A stretch of 18,503 nucleotides of DNA from an uncultured Clostridia bacterium. GTDB taxonomy: Bacteria > Bacillota > Clostridia > TANB77 > CAG-508. Shown piece after piece: positions 7,643-16,267 of this stretch. Made by a program: the position numbers and the translations under genes. Positions within the stretch are counted from its first letter, which is position 1. Each line of letters starts with the position of its first letter. The stretch covers positions 1 to 18,503 of the forward strand of contig CANQKB010000018.1 in the NCBI GenBank assembly GCA_947624405.1, written 5' to 3'. A model generated the notes under the pieces. That model did not search any database. It worked only from the letters and a program-made list of their open reading frames with translations, and was not told the DNA's origin.

Positions 7643-8068
7643 ATGAAAATTGAAATTACAGAAATGGCAGAGACTAATTTAAGCCAAATTAATATATCTC
7701 AATTTGATAATTTTTGGAATAGCAATATACTTATTCAAGATTTTGCATCACCTATTTCATATTATATTGTTGCTAAAAGCAATAACGAAATTTTAGGTTT
7801 TGCAGGGCTTAACTTTTTCTATGATGAAGTACATATTGCAAATATAGCTGTACGTACCGACAAAAGGAGATTAAAAATTGGTTCACAACTTTTAGAAGCA
7901 TTAATTAATAAGGCTCAAGAGCAAGCATCCTCTATAACCCTTGAAGTAAGCGAGATAAATGAACCTGCGATAAATTTATACAAAAAATATAATTTTTCTC
8001 TTGTAGGAAAAAGAAAAAAATATTATAATAATAAATATGATGCATATATTATGACGAAATATTTTTAA
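7643..8068 (+). CDS. rimI: Ribosomal-protein-alanine N-acetyltransferase RimI-like
   Basis: A GNAT acetyltransferase of 141 residues. The family acetylates the N-terminal alanine of ribosomal protein S18 using acetyl-CoA. Visible are the beta-4 segment IANIAVR, the acetyl-CoA loop region and the C-terminal RimI signature LEVSEINEPAINLYKKYNF...KKYY...DAYIM. The acetyl-CoA loop reads RRLKIGS, with Lys where the first glycine of R-x-x-G-x-G/A is usual. An ATG at 7631 touches the ribosome site AAGGA (7626-7630) directly, so the ATG at 7643 is the more likely start. It follows tsaB in a t6A cluster, a common arrangement. tsaD, often next, is absent from this window. Confidence 0.9.
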   Translation: MKIEITEMAETNLSQINISQFDNFWNSNILIQDFASPISYYIVAKSNNEILGFAGLNFFYDEVHIANIAVRTDKRRLKIGSQLLEALINKAQEQASSITLEVSEINEPAINLYKKYNFSLVGKRKKYYNNKYDAYIMTKYF

Positions 8069-8106
8069 TACATACGAAAAAAACTATTTTTAGAAAGGAA
8101 CTTAAG

Positions 8107-10503
8107 ATGCAAAAGAAAAACGAATTAAATTTTAGAGATTTAAAAGAATACTGTTCTACTTCAAAGTTCAGTTTTGATACTACTGCTGAACTTGAACCAA
8201 CAGATAAGGGGATTGGTCAAGATCGTGGAATAGTTGCACTTGAATTTGGTTTAAATGTAGATGTCAATGGTTATAACCTTTATATTGAAGGACCAAGTGG
8301 CGTAGGTAAAACCATGTATACAAAAAATTATTTAGACAAAATATCTAAAAAGAAGAAAACTCCTTGTGATTGGTGCTATATATATAACTTTGATGCTCCA
8401 AATGAACCTATAGCATTATCTTTGCCTGCAGGTCAAGGTGCAGAATTTAAAGAAACAATGGAGAGCTTTATAAAAGATGTTAAAGCTGATATCAATAAAA
8501 CTTTTAATAATGAAGATTTTGAGAAAGAAAAAGCACTAATCAGGCAAGAATTTGAGCAAAAAAGAACTGTTCTTTTAGAAAAACTTAATAAAGAAGCAAA
8601 TAAACATGGTTTTGAGGTAAAAACTGCTCAAAATGGCATATATATGATGCCTATTTATGAAGGAAGAACTCTACAAGAAGAAGAATTTAATCAACTTGAT
8701 GATCAAATAAAACTTGAATTTGAGGCAAAATCTAATATAGTTCAAGAACAAATCATGAGTACAATTAGTGAAATAAAGCTTTTAGAAAAAGCTTCTGATA
8801 AGAAATTGCACGAATGGCAATCTAATATTTCTCTACTTACTGTAAATGTTCATATAAATTATATAAAATCTAAATATAAGAGGAATAAAAAAATCTCACA
8901 ATTTTTAGATAATATTAAAAAAGATATTGTTAAAAATGTTAATCTATTTTTAGATACTCCAAATGCTAGTCAACAACAAATGCAATTTTCATCTAATCCA
9001 AGCAAAGAACCACCTAAACCATGGTTAAATTATAGGGTTAATCTTTTTGTAGATAACAGCAAATTAGAAGGAGCTCCAGTTATAATGGATTCAAACTATT
9101 CTTTCCAAAATATTTTTGGAAAGCTTGAATATGAAAATTATATGGGAACATTTAAAACTGATTATACTATGTTGAAAGCTGGACTTATGCATAAGGCAAA
9201 TGGTGGATATTTAATATTTCAAGCAGAAGATTTATTAACTAACCCTATATGCTATGAAAATTTAAAAAGACTACTTCGTACTAAAGAAATTAGTATTGAT
9301 AACTCATTAGAACAAAGAACAGCTATGGTTATGATTTCACTTAAACCAGAGCCTATTCCTCTTGATTTAAAAGTAATATTAATAGGTAATTCTAATATTT
9401 ATCATACATTGCTTAATATGGATCCAGATTTTAGAAAATTATTCAAAATCAAAGTGGAATTTGCTGATGATGCTCCAAAAACTGATGAAAATATCTTAAA
9501 GCTAGCTAGATTTTTCCATTCATTCTGTGAAAAGGAAAATTTACCTCATCTTGATAAAAATGCAGTTGCTAGAATGATTGAATATGCCTCTCGCCTAGCT
9601 AATGATAAATCTAAACTTTCAACAAAATTTAATGATTTATCTCAAATTATCGCTGAAGCTGGCACATGGGCTATACTTTCTCGTTCGAAAGTTATTACTG
9701 AAAATTATATAAATAAAGCAATAGATGAAAAAATCCAAAGAGTAAAAAAATATGATGAAAGATACTCTGAAATGATTAAAGATAATACCCTTTTGATAAA
9801 AACATCTGGATATGAAGTTGGCCAAATAAATGGTTTAACCATAATGAGTATTGGTGATTATAGTTTTGGAAAGCCTGCGAAAATTACTGTAAATACTTTC
9901 ACTGGCAAATCAGGTATTATCAATATTGAACGTGAAGTTGAACTTTCTGGTTCTACTCACTCTAAAGGTGTATTAATTTTAAGTGGATATATAGGTGAAC
10001 TTTTTGCACAAGAATTTCCATTATCATTATCTGCTAGTATTTGTTTTGAACAATTATATAATGGTGTTGATGGAGATAGTGCTTCAAGTACAGAGCTTTA
10101 TGCTTTACTTTCAAGCTTATCTGGTGTACCTATTAATCAAGCTATTGCTGTTACTGGTTCTGTAAATCAAAAAGGTGAAATACAACCTATTGGAGGAGTT
10201 AATGAAAAAATTGAAGGATACTTCCAAGTATGCAAAATGAGAGGTCTTGATGGAAGTCATGGAGTAATGATTCCTATTCAAAATGTTAAAAACTTAAATC
10301 TAAATGATGAAGTTGTAGAAGCTGTAAAAAAAGAGATGTTTCACATTTACGCCGTATCTACTATTGAAGAAGGTATCGAAGTTTTAACTGGCGTTCCTGC
10401 TGGTAAATTAGATAAAAACGGAAAATTCCCTGCTGGTTCAATAAATTGTTTAGCTTATGAAAAACTTAAAAAATATGCTCAAATGAGTCAAATGAAGAAT
10501 TAG
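8107..10503 (+). CDS. Lon-like ATP-dependent AAA+ protease
   Basis: A 798-residue protein of the Lon-like family with an AAA_32-type ATPase and an S16 protease domain. The N-terminal part carries Walker A GPSGVGKT (62-69). Next is a long Glu/Lys-rich coiled-coil insertion (about 120-290), then a second ATPase block with the GGYL motif and LIGN (about 355-450), and a LID region. The C-terminal Lon protease domain has the serine-lysine dyad: Ser658 in DGDSAS and Lys701 in GGVNEK. No substrate-binding N-domain of classical Lon is present. Unlike archaeal LonB, I see no membrane helices. It probably degrades unfolded cytoplasmic proteins. The ribosome site AGAAAGGAAC precedes the ATG. It lies 38 bases after rimI with no visible terminator between, so it is probably in the same operon. 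Confidence 0.93.
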   Translation: MQKKNELNFRDLKEYCSTSKFSFDTTAELEPTDKGIGQDRGIVALEFGLNVDVNGYNLYIEGPSGVGKTMYTKNYLDKISKKKKTPCDWCYIYNFDAPNEPIALSLPAGQGAEFKETMESFIKDVKADINKTFNNEDFEKEKALIRQEFEQKRTVLLEKLNKEANKHGFEVKTAQNGIYMMPIYEGRTLQEEEFNQLDDQIKLEFEAKSNIVQEQIMSTISEIKLLEKASDKKLHEWQSNISLLTVNVHINYIKSKYKRNKKISQFLDNIKKDIVKNVNLFLDTPNASQQQMQFSSNPSKEPPKPWLNYRVNLFVDNSKLEGAPVIMDSNYSFQNIFGKLEYENYMGTFKTDYTMLKAGLMHKANGGYLIFQAEDLLTNPICYENLKRLLRTKEISIDNSLEQRTAMVMISLKPEPIPLDLKVILIGNSNIYHTLLNMDPDFRKLFKIKVEFADDAPKTDENILKLARFFHSFCEKENLPHLDKNAVARMIEYASRLANDKSKLSTKFNDLSQIIAEAGTWAILSRSKVITENYINKAIDEKIQRVKKYDERYSEMIKDNTLLIKTSGYEVGQINGLTIMSIGDYSFGKPAKITVNTFTGKSGIINIEREVELSGSTHSKGVLILSGYIGELFAQEFPLSLSASICFEQLYNGVDGDSASSTELYALLSSLSGVPINQAIAVTGSVNQKGEIQPIGGVNEKIEGYFQVCKMRGLDGSHGVMIPIQNVKNLNLNDEVVEAVKKEMFHIYAVSTIEEGIEVLTGVPAGKLDKNGKFPAGSINCLAYEKLKKYAQMSQMKN

Positions 10504-10526
10504 CCATTAATATATTTAATAACAGT

Positions 10527-10706
10527 TAATTTTCGCTAAGCTACCTGAGAAAGTGTTTTAAAAATGTGGCGTTGTGTTCTCCAAGGCGTTTAAGATATTT
10601 TGGATTGTTAAATTATAGATACGAATTTGAAAATGTACAAGCAAAAAAATGCGTAGGTCGAACTTCACTTCAATTTTTAAAACATTTCTCCACGCTTAGC
10701 TAATTA
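10527..10706. repeat. MITE-like element with imperfect terminal inverted repeats
   Basis: The 233-base gap between two convergent genes holds a roughly 180-base unit. The left arm (10527-10565) and right arm (10673-10706) are inverted copies with small indels. They share GCTAAGC (10535-10541 against 10694-10700, inverted), then a GAGAAA block, then a perfect 12-bp part: TGTTTTAAAAAT at 10554-10565 and its complement at 10673-10684. The centre, about 107 bases, has no open reading frame and is richer in G than the surroundings on the plus strand. It could be a small non-autonomous mobile element, a dispersed repeat or a structured RNA, and could also act as a bidirectional terminator. Confidence 0.6.
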
Positions 10707-10736
10707 GGGTGTGAATTGTAACTACTTAATAATATG

Positions 10737-11498
10737 TTAGCTTACAGCTACTTCTTTTTTGCAAATGTCTTCTGCGATTTGCTCTACATCTAATCCATAC
10801 TTATTCTCTATTTCTTTAACACTTCCGTGCTTTATAAATTCGTCTGGATATCCATATTTCTTTAAAGGTATTTGTAAATTCTCTTCAACAATGATTTCTT
10901 CTACTGCACTACCAAGCCCACCTTTTACAATATTATCTTCTATTGTAATTACTCTATTTGTTTTTGTTATTGAATTTAAAATCGTTTCTTTATCAATTGG
11001 TTTTAAAAATCTTGCATTTATTACTTCTGCATTTTTGCCTTGTCTTTCTATAACATTAGCTATATTTATAGCTCTTTCTACCATTTTTCCTATTGCAATT
11101 ATAGTTATATCTGTACCTTCTTTTATAATCTCTGCTTTGCCTTCTTCTATTTTTTCATGTATATCAATTCTAGACTTGCCTTCTCCTCCTCTTGGATATC
11201 GTATAACAACTGGTTTTTTTAATTCTACAGCATATTCTAACATATTTTCTAATTCTTCAAAATCTTTCGGTGCCATAATTGTTAAATTGGGTACAATTGA
11301 AAAAAATGATAAATCAAAAATACCTTGATGTGTTTCTCCATCATTTCCCACGATTCCAGCTCTATCTGCACACATTACTACTCCTACATTTTGAATTGCA
11401 ATATCGTGTATTACTTGGTCATATCCTCTTTGGTAAAAAGATGAATATATTGGTACTACTGGTATCATTCCAGCCTTAGCAAGTCCTCCCGCAAAGCC
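10737..11498 (-). CDS. dxs: 1-deoxy-D-xylulose-5-phosphate synthase, C-terminal part (after +1 shift)
   Basis: Domains II (end) and III of DXS, 253 residues counted from the GGC codon at 11498. It begins GFAGGLAKAGMIPVVPIYSSF, which directly continues the EQHA motif of the upstream part in the +1 frame. Transketolase pyrimidine-domain motifs follow (YDQVIHD, HQGIFD, APKD) and a C-terminal domain with VIRYPRGG and VEDN-like TIEDN. I find no ribosome site or family-supported start for separate translation, and the methionine-led reading from 11519 only overlaps the shift region. With the first part it gives 373+253=626 residues, the normal DXS length. No stop or other damage occurs in either part, which argues against an old pseudogene. 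Confidence 0.88.
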   Translation of the reverse strand, partial: GFAGGLAKAGMIPVVPIYSSFYQRGYDQVIHDIAIQNVGVVMCADRAGIVGNDGETHQGIFDLSFFSIVPNLTIMAPKDFEELENMLEYAVELKKPVVIRYPRGGEGKSRIDIHEKIEEGKAEIIKEGTDITIIAIGKMVERAINIANVIERQGKNAEVINARFLKPIDKETILNSITKTNRVITIEDNIVKGGLGSAVEEIIVEENLQIPLKKYGYPDEFIKHGSVKEIENKYGLDVEQIAEDICKKEVAVS

Positions 11499-12618
11499 GA
11501 AGAGCATGTTGTTCTGCAATTCCTACATCAAATATTCTATCAGGAAATCTTTTTGCAAATTCTGTAAGACCTGTTCCATCTTTCATCGCTGCTGTTACAG
11601 CTACTACTTTTGGATTTTTCTCTGCAATTTCTATCAATTTATCTCCAAATGCCTTTGAATAATCCTTTTCTTTTTTCTTTTTGCTCTCTCCTGTTTCTAT
11701 ATCGAAATTTGATGCACTATGAAACTTGTCTGGATTGTCCTCTGCTGGTTTATAACCTTTTCCTTTTTTGGTTACAACATGAATTAATATAGGTCCTTCC
11801 AAATCTCTACTTATTCTTAAGATATTTTCTAATTCTGCTAAATTATGTCCATCAATTGGTCCTAAGTATTTAAATCCTATATCTTCAAATAACATATTAG
11901 GTATTAATAATTGCTTAATACTATATTTTATTCTTCTAACAAATTTTATAATTTTGTTACTTCCTTTTGGTAGTTTTTCAATAGCTTTTTTTATGTATTC
12001 ATTAGATTTTTTATAAAATTTCTTTGTTCTCGCTTTACTTAAGAATAATGATATTCCTCCAACATTTTTTGAAATACTCATTTCATTATCATTTAATATT
12101 ACAACTAAATTTGTCTTAGAAGCCCCTGCATGATTTAAAGCTTCTAATGCCATTCCTCCTGTTAATGCTCCATCTCCTATTATTGCGATTACATGTTCAT
12201 CGCTTTTGTTTAAATCTCTTGCCATTGCCATTCCAAGTGCTACAGAAATAGACGTACTACTGTGCCCTGTATCAAAAACATCATACTCTGATTCTTGTGC
12301 TTTAGGAAAGCCAGCCATTCCTCCAAATTGCCTCAATGTAGGCATTTGATCTTTTCTTCCTGTAAGTATTTTATGTACATAGCTTTGATGTCCTACATCC
12401 CATATTATCTTATCTTTTGGTGCATTAAATACACTATGAACAGCCATGGTTAATTCCACTACACCTAAATTCGATGCGAGATGCCCTCCATTTTGCGATA
12501 CGGTATTTATTATTAATTCTCTTATTTCTTCTGCTAGTTGCTTTTTTTCTGCCATTGTTAATCTTTTTAAATCTTCTGTGCTGTTGACTCTATCAAGTAT
12601 TTTTTCCATTTTAGGCAT
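11476..12618 (-). CDS. dxs: 1-deoxy-D-xylulose-5-phosphate synthase, N-terminal part (0 frame)
   Basis: DXS joins pyruvate and glyceraldehyde-3-phosphate, the first step of the MEP isoprenoid pathway, using thiamine diphosphate. This frame encodes residues 1-373 of the true protein. Motifs: GGHLASNLGVVELT, HQSYVHK, the diphosphate site GDGALTGGMALEALN with its partner Asn, and the catalytic-glutamate motif DVGIAEQHA (E369). Codon 374 is CGG. Read as Arg, the frame runs on for six foreign residues to a stop at 11476. With a +1 shift at CGG, normal DXS continues. The truncated product would lack much of the catalytic pyrimidine-binding domain and be inactive. It starts 27 bases after lexA, probably in one transcript, with AAAGGAAAG before the ATG at 12618. 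M4 (12609) is an alternative start. Confidence 0.93.
   Translation of the reverse strand: MPKMEKILDRVNSTEDLKRLTMAEKKQLAEEIRELIINTVSQNGGHLASNLGVVELTMAVHSVFNAPKDKIIWDVGHQSYVHKILTGRKDQMPTLRQFGGMAGFPKAQESEYDVFDTGHSSTSISVALGMAMARDLNKSDEHVIAIIGDGALTGGMALEALNHAGASKTNLVVILNDNEMSISKNVGGISLFLSKARTKKFYKKSNEYIKKAIEKLPKGSNKIIKFVRRIKYSIKQLLIPNMLFEDIGFKYLGPIDGHNLAELENILRISRDLEGPILIHVVTKKGKGYKPAEDNPDKFHSASNFDIETGESKKKKEKDYSKAFGDKLIEIAEKNPKVVAVTAAMKDGTGLTEFAKRFPDRIFDVGIAEQHALRLCGRTC
11496..11502 (-). other. Probable +1 recoding site in dxs: CTT CGG C
   Basis: Family homology confines the frame change to the seven bases CTTCGGC, between the Ala codon of EQHA and the Phe of FAGGLA. Skipping the C at 11499 gives Leu-Gly (CTT, GGC) and restores frame. 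The 0-frame codon at the break is CGG (11499-11497). Confidence 0.7.
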
Positions 12619-12645
12619 TCTTTCCTTTCTAAATAGTGCATACTG

Positions 12646-13302
12646 CTAGATTTTACGGAATACTCCTGCAACTCTACCTAAAATTTGACAATCTGGTACT
12701 ATTATTGGATCCATTGTAGAATTTTCTGGTTGTAATCTTATGTGATCTTTTTCTTTATAAAAAGTTTTTACTGTTGCTTCTTCTCCAATAAGTGCTACAA
12801 CTATTGTTCCGTTTTCGGCTGTATTTTGTTTCTTTACTAATATGTAATCCCCATCTAAAATACCTGCCTCTATCATACTTTCTCCTCTTACAGTAAGCAT
12901 AAAACTTTCTGAATTTCCAACAAAATCAATTGGTATTGGAAATGTATCTGTTATGTTTTCTACAGCAAGAATTGGCTCTCCTGCAGTTATTTTTCCAATA
13001 ACAGGAACATCAACAAGTTCCCTTGATGAATATGCTTGTTTTTCTTCCTTCTTCTTTTCTGCTTTTCCACCTTTTAATAATCTTAAAGTTCTACCTTTTT
13101 GACTTTCTTTTTTTATGTATCCTTTTTGTTCTAATTTTGCTAAATATCCGTGTACAGTAGCTGTTGATCTAAGTCCAACTGCTTTTCCTATTTCACGTAC
13201 TGATGGTGCATACCCTATATCTGCAATTTGCTTTTCAATATATTTTAAAATAGCTTTTTCTCTTTTATTTAGTTCAACTGAACTACTTTTTCTTCTTCCC
13301 AC
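12646..13302 (-). CDS. lexA: SOS repressor LexA
   Basis: A 218-residue LexA. The N-terminal winged-helix domain shows YAPSVREIGKAVGL and the recognition helix around TATVHGYLAKLEQKG (about 31-62). A Lys/Glu-rich linker follows, then the S24 latent protease with the cleavage bond A107-G108 in ITAGEP, nucleophile Ser142 in RGESMI and general base Lys179 in ATVKTF. It represses DNA-damage genes until RecA filaments trigger self-cleavage. The start is a GTG at 13302 behind a strong AAAGGAG. A promoter lies at 13332-13360. The usual Gram-positive box GAAC-N4-GTTC is not seen in the 140 bases upstream, though a perfect dyad touches the -35. dxs follows after 27 bases. Confidence 0.97.
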   Translation of the reverse strand: MGRRKSSSVELNKREKAILKYIEKQIADIGYAPSVREIGKAVGLRSTATVHGYLAKLEQKGYIKKESQKGRTLRLLKGGKAEKKKEEKQAYSSRELVDVPVIGKITAGEPILAVENITDTFPIPIDFVGNSESFMLTVRGESMIEAGILDGDYILVKKQNTAENGTIVVALIGEEATVKTFYKEKDHIRLQPENSTMDPIIVPDCQILGRVAGVFRKI

Positions 13303-13331
13303 ACTATCACTCCTTTGTTAATTATACAATT

Positions 13332-13360
13332 ATCCTATCATAAAAAAATCTATTTGTCAA
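13332..13360 (-). promoter_or_regulatory. Promoter of lexA(-dxs), with adjoining dyad
   Basis: Minus strand TTGACA, 17-bp spacer, TAGGAT. The perfect 12-bp dyad ACAAAATTTTGT (13361-13372) directly adjoins the -35 and is a possible operator. An alternative TATAAT further downstream lacks a matching -35. Confidence 0.55.
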
Positions 13361-13390
13361 ACAAAATTTTGTAACTTTGAAATAAATTAA

Positions 13391-13417
13391 TAGATGGAAA
13401 CATTTTGTTCCCATCTA
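13391..13417 (-). terminator. Terminator after ypeB
   Basis: An 11-bp stem (13391-13401 with 13407-13417, one G-U pair) and a 5-base loop, followed on the minus strand by a T-rich run. It ends the ypeB transcript before the lexA promoter. Confidence 0.65.
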
Positions 13418-13439
13418 CGTAAATATATATATTTACTAA

Positions 13440-14820
13440 CTATGTTGTTAAAGTTCCATTTGGAGTATTTACTATCATCAATATATCTTCTTCTTTACCA
13501 TTTTCAGCATTGATATACACTAAGAAATCTCTATCAGCAGACTTTCCTGTAAACTCCCAACACAATATTTCTGTATTATATTCTGTTGGAATAATTGCTA
13601 ACTTCTCACTTGAAATATCAAGATGTGAATTCAGTTTTTCTCTAGCCTCTTCTTTTGAAATTAAATTTTGAGCAATTTGCCTCTCTTCATGACAGTTTAA
13701 ATATCCTGCTGATTCCATTCCTAGAATTTCTCCATTGTCAAGTGCAATCTTCACTTTTATCAAATCAGAATATACAGTAACCCCATCTTGTGAATATGCA
13801 TAATTTACAACTACATTTCCTCCTTGTTCCATATAATATGTCTCTTGCATATTAGCATAACCCTTGTCATTTAAAAAATCTTTACCAATTTGCACAGCTT
13901 CTTCTGGACTTTTTCCATTCTCTCCTATTTCTCTATAGTAGTTCATATATACAAGATGTCCACCTTTTTTAGATATTGCAATATATTTCTTATTTTCACC
14001 TATTTGTACTTCAAAATTATATACTGGTATATTGCCATTTTCCGATAAACCTTTTGAAACAACTCCATCTGGATTATCACTTGCAAATGTCTTAGCAATT
14101 TCCATTGCTTTTGCCTCATCTATGTCTTCTCCTGTTAATCCTTTTCTTTCAAATGAAACCATGTGTTCAGAAAATGCCCCATCATAAATTAGCCCTGTAT
14201 AATCATCAAATGTAGACTCAATGTTTCCAAAACTCTCTGTTAAATCTGAGCTTACTTGTTGTGCAAATGCCTTATTTCCTTTGTCATCTAATTCATCCCA
14301 TCCAAGAGTTCCTTCATTTATTTCTGTTTCAAGTTGATCCAGTGTGTCTCTTAAATTGACAGCATAACTATGCAAATTCTCTATATTTTTTAATTCTTCA
14401 TCTGTTAATTCTTTTCCCTCAATTGCCTTCATTGACAAACTATAGCTGTAATCACTAGCTTGGTTTAAGAATTTAGCTGCATTTGATAAACCTTCTGTTT
14501 TTATTGGAATATTAGCCAAATATACACTTGCTAAATTAGCTTTATTCCATATATTGCTAAGTGTTTTAGCTGAATGTTCTGGTGTAGATGTTATACTAGC
14601 TTTTGCAAGATATGTTTCTACATCTTCCATACATTTTACAAGTTCATAAAATGATGAATTATATGCATTGCTTGATGTCATATGATAATCATTTTGTTTT
14701 TTATAAATATATATTGATAAACCGTATAACAATTGCCAGTAATACTATTATAACTAAGACTATTGATAGCATATGCCTATCTTGTAGTCTTTCCTTCCAA
14801 TCCTGTAACTTATTTTTCAT
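13440..14820 (-). CDS. ypeB: Spore germination protein YpeB (with +1 shift at codon 33)
   Basis: YpeB is needed with the lytic enzyme SleB for cortex breakdown at germination and sits in the spore inner membrane. Joined across the shift it has 459 residues, close to the usual 450. Order: a short basic N-terminus, one membrane helix (about 18-40), the helical YpeB N-terminal domain with NAYNSSFYELVKCMEDVE and many helix-forming repeats (about 50-200), then PepSY-like repeats to the end (LVYINAENGKEEDIL). The ATG at 14820 has a strong ribosome site, AAGGAGG at 14827-14833, 6 bases away. From it the frame encodes the basic start and membrane helix, then meets CGG as codon 33 (14724-14722) and would stop shortly after. 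The rest lies in the +1 frame and lacks a start with a ribosome site. sleB, often adjacent, is not in the window. Confidence 0.92.
14721..14727 (-). other. Probable +1 recoding site in ypeB: ATA CGG T
   Basis: Codon 32 is ATA and codon 33 in frame 0 is CGG. Skipping the C gives Ile-Gly and a continuous membrane helix (VLLAIVI then GLSIYIYKK). Stops bracket the shift: frame 0 ends at a TAA 18 bases downstream of CGG, and the +1 frame has a TAG 21 bases upstream of the GGT codon. Confidence 0.65.
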
Positions 14821-14889
14821 CCTTTTCCTCCTTGACCATACGATTATTATTGTCAAATTTTGAAAAAGTATACAGTAATTGTTATTTTC

Positions 14890-16008
14890 TTATTTAAAAA
14901 TTTCTTTGCATATATTCACTGCCGCTTCTGGTTTAGCAAATTTCATTGTATTTTGTCTTAATTGATTTAAAGTATTATCCTCAATTAAGTCTTCCATTAT
15001 CATTCCTAAATTATCATTGTGTTTAACACATTTAGCTAAATTATTTAACTCAAGGAACTCTGTATTATCTGTTTCTTGACCTGGTATTGGATTTATAATT
15101 AACATCGGTACATTTGAAGCCAAACATTCTGACACTGTAATTCCTCCTGGTTTAGAAATGACCAAATCTGCCACACTCATGAGCTCAGGCACTTTTGTTG
15201 TATATTCCATTACCTTTATATTTTCTTTATTTATTGAATTTTCAGCAATTTCATTGAATTTTTCAAAAACTTTATCATTTTTACCTGATATTGCAACTAT
15301 TTGAAAATGGTTAGCCATTCTTGCAATTTGTTCCATATATGAATATATGTTGTTTCTTGCTAATCCCATTTTACCACCAGCGAAAAATAGAATAACTTTT
15401 AAATTTTCTTTTAAATTAAATTCCTTTAAAACTTCTTCTCTTTCATATTTTTTTGAAAATCTTTGAGATATGGGTATCCCAGTTGCAAAAACCTTATTTT
15501 CGTCTACACCATATTTTATCAAATCATTCTTCATTTCTTCATTTGATACAAAAAATTTATCTACATACTTGTGTTTAACAAGCCATTGTTCATGATATTT
15601 TAAATCTGTAAGAATATTTACTAATTTTACGTTAATTTTTGAATGTTTCTTCAATGAGGCACACATCTGTGTTGAAAATGGATGTGTTGAAATAATAATA
15701 TCTGGATTTTCTTTTTTTATTAATCTGTGCATTTTTATCTTAAGTATTCTATTTGCAGAATTACTTAATTCTGCTACTAGCCCTTTTCTTGATTTATTAT
15801 ATATTTTTCCCCATACCCATGGTAAATTCTTTGCCATTTTTTCATATGACTTAATTGTTAAACTGTTGATTACTTTATTCAAATAAGCCATGAAATCTAT
15901 CATTGAAACTTCATAATCTCTATAATTATTTTCTATAGCTTCTTTTACTGCATTTGCAGCACTCAAATGTCCTCCACCATATGCTGCATACAATATTAAT
16001 ACTTTCAT
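14890..16008 (-). CDS. GT28-family diacylglycerol glucosyltransferase / MGDG synthase-like
   Basis: A 372-residue glycosyltransferase of the MGDG-synthase/UgtP type. The N-terminal acceptor domain begins ILYAAYGGGHLSAANAV, the diagnostic Gly-rich loop with His. The linker has NILTDLKYHEQW. The C-terminal GT28 domain contains FFAGGKMGL and the nucleotide-sugar site SKPGGITVSECLASNVPM (about 289-306). By family it transfers glucose or galactose from a UDP-sugar to diacylglycerol on the cytoplasmic face, making membrane glycolipid and the anchor for lipoteichoic acid. The sugar cannot be told from sequence. No long membrane helix is present, so it is probably peripheral. It lies 69 bases upstream of ypeB. 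The start is ATG at 16008, with GGAGAGG upstream at a rather long spacing. Confidence 0.9.
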   Translation of the reverse strand: MKVLILYAAYGGGHLSAANAVKEAIENNYRDYEVSMIDFMAYLNKVINSLTIKSYEKMAKNLPWVWGKIYNKSRKGLVAELSNSANRILKIKMHRLIKKENPDIIISTHPFSTQMCASLKKHSKINVKLVNILTDLKYHEQWLVKHKYVDKFFVSNEEMKNDLIKYGVDENKVFATGIPISQRFSKKYEREEVLKEFNLKENLKVILFFAGGKMGLARNNIYSYMEQIARMANHFQIVAISGKNDKVFEKFNEIAENSINKENIKVMEYTTKVPELMSVADLVISKPGGITVSECLASNVPMLIINPIPGQETDNTEFLELNNLAKCVKHNDNLGMIMEDLIEDNTLNQLRQNTMKFAKPEAAVNICKEIFK

Positions 16009-16045
16009 CTATCTTTTCATTCCTCTCCATGTTTTTTCTAAGAAT

Positions 16046-16054
16046 ATTTTATCA
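16046..16054 (-). promoter_or_regulatory. Possible extended -10 promoter for the glycosyltransferase
   Basis: Minus strand TGATAAAAT, an extended -10 element, about 38 bases before the start at 16008. No good -35 is visible, and a long T-run precedes it. The rest of the divergent region 16055-16267 contains no gene I can support. Confidence 0.35.
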
Positions 16055-16267
16055 TAAAGAATTAAAAAAAAAAAGAGATGATAAAAATTCTATGCAATTA
16101 GATTCTAAAACTAAAATATCCATTAACTGCCTTTTTATAGCTAATTACATTTTACTATAAAATCTTGTTTAGACAAATTGTAAGGAAAAGTTAAGATTTA
16201 TTTAATCATTTCTTAAAGCATTATTTTTATATTTCAACTATACTAGAAATAGATTGGAGGTCAAGTT

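Noticed and set aside
10759..11328. Open reading frame of 189 codons on the plus strand
   Set aside because: Antisense to the C-terminal part of dxs. No family signature and composition typical of a shadow frame.
10737..11519. Separate DXS-like protein starting at the methionine at 11519
   Set aside because: The first residues (MQNNML) are the EQHAL region read in the wrong frame. No ribosome site is present, and the piece is exactly the missing second half of dxs.
13271..13284. AGTTCA-AC-TGAACT palindrome near the lexA start, first taken for a LexA box
   Set aside because: The half-sites are in the reverse order (GTTC-N4-GAAC) and lie in conserved lexA coding sequence (SSVELNK). Not a Gram-positive SOS box.
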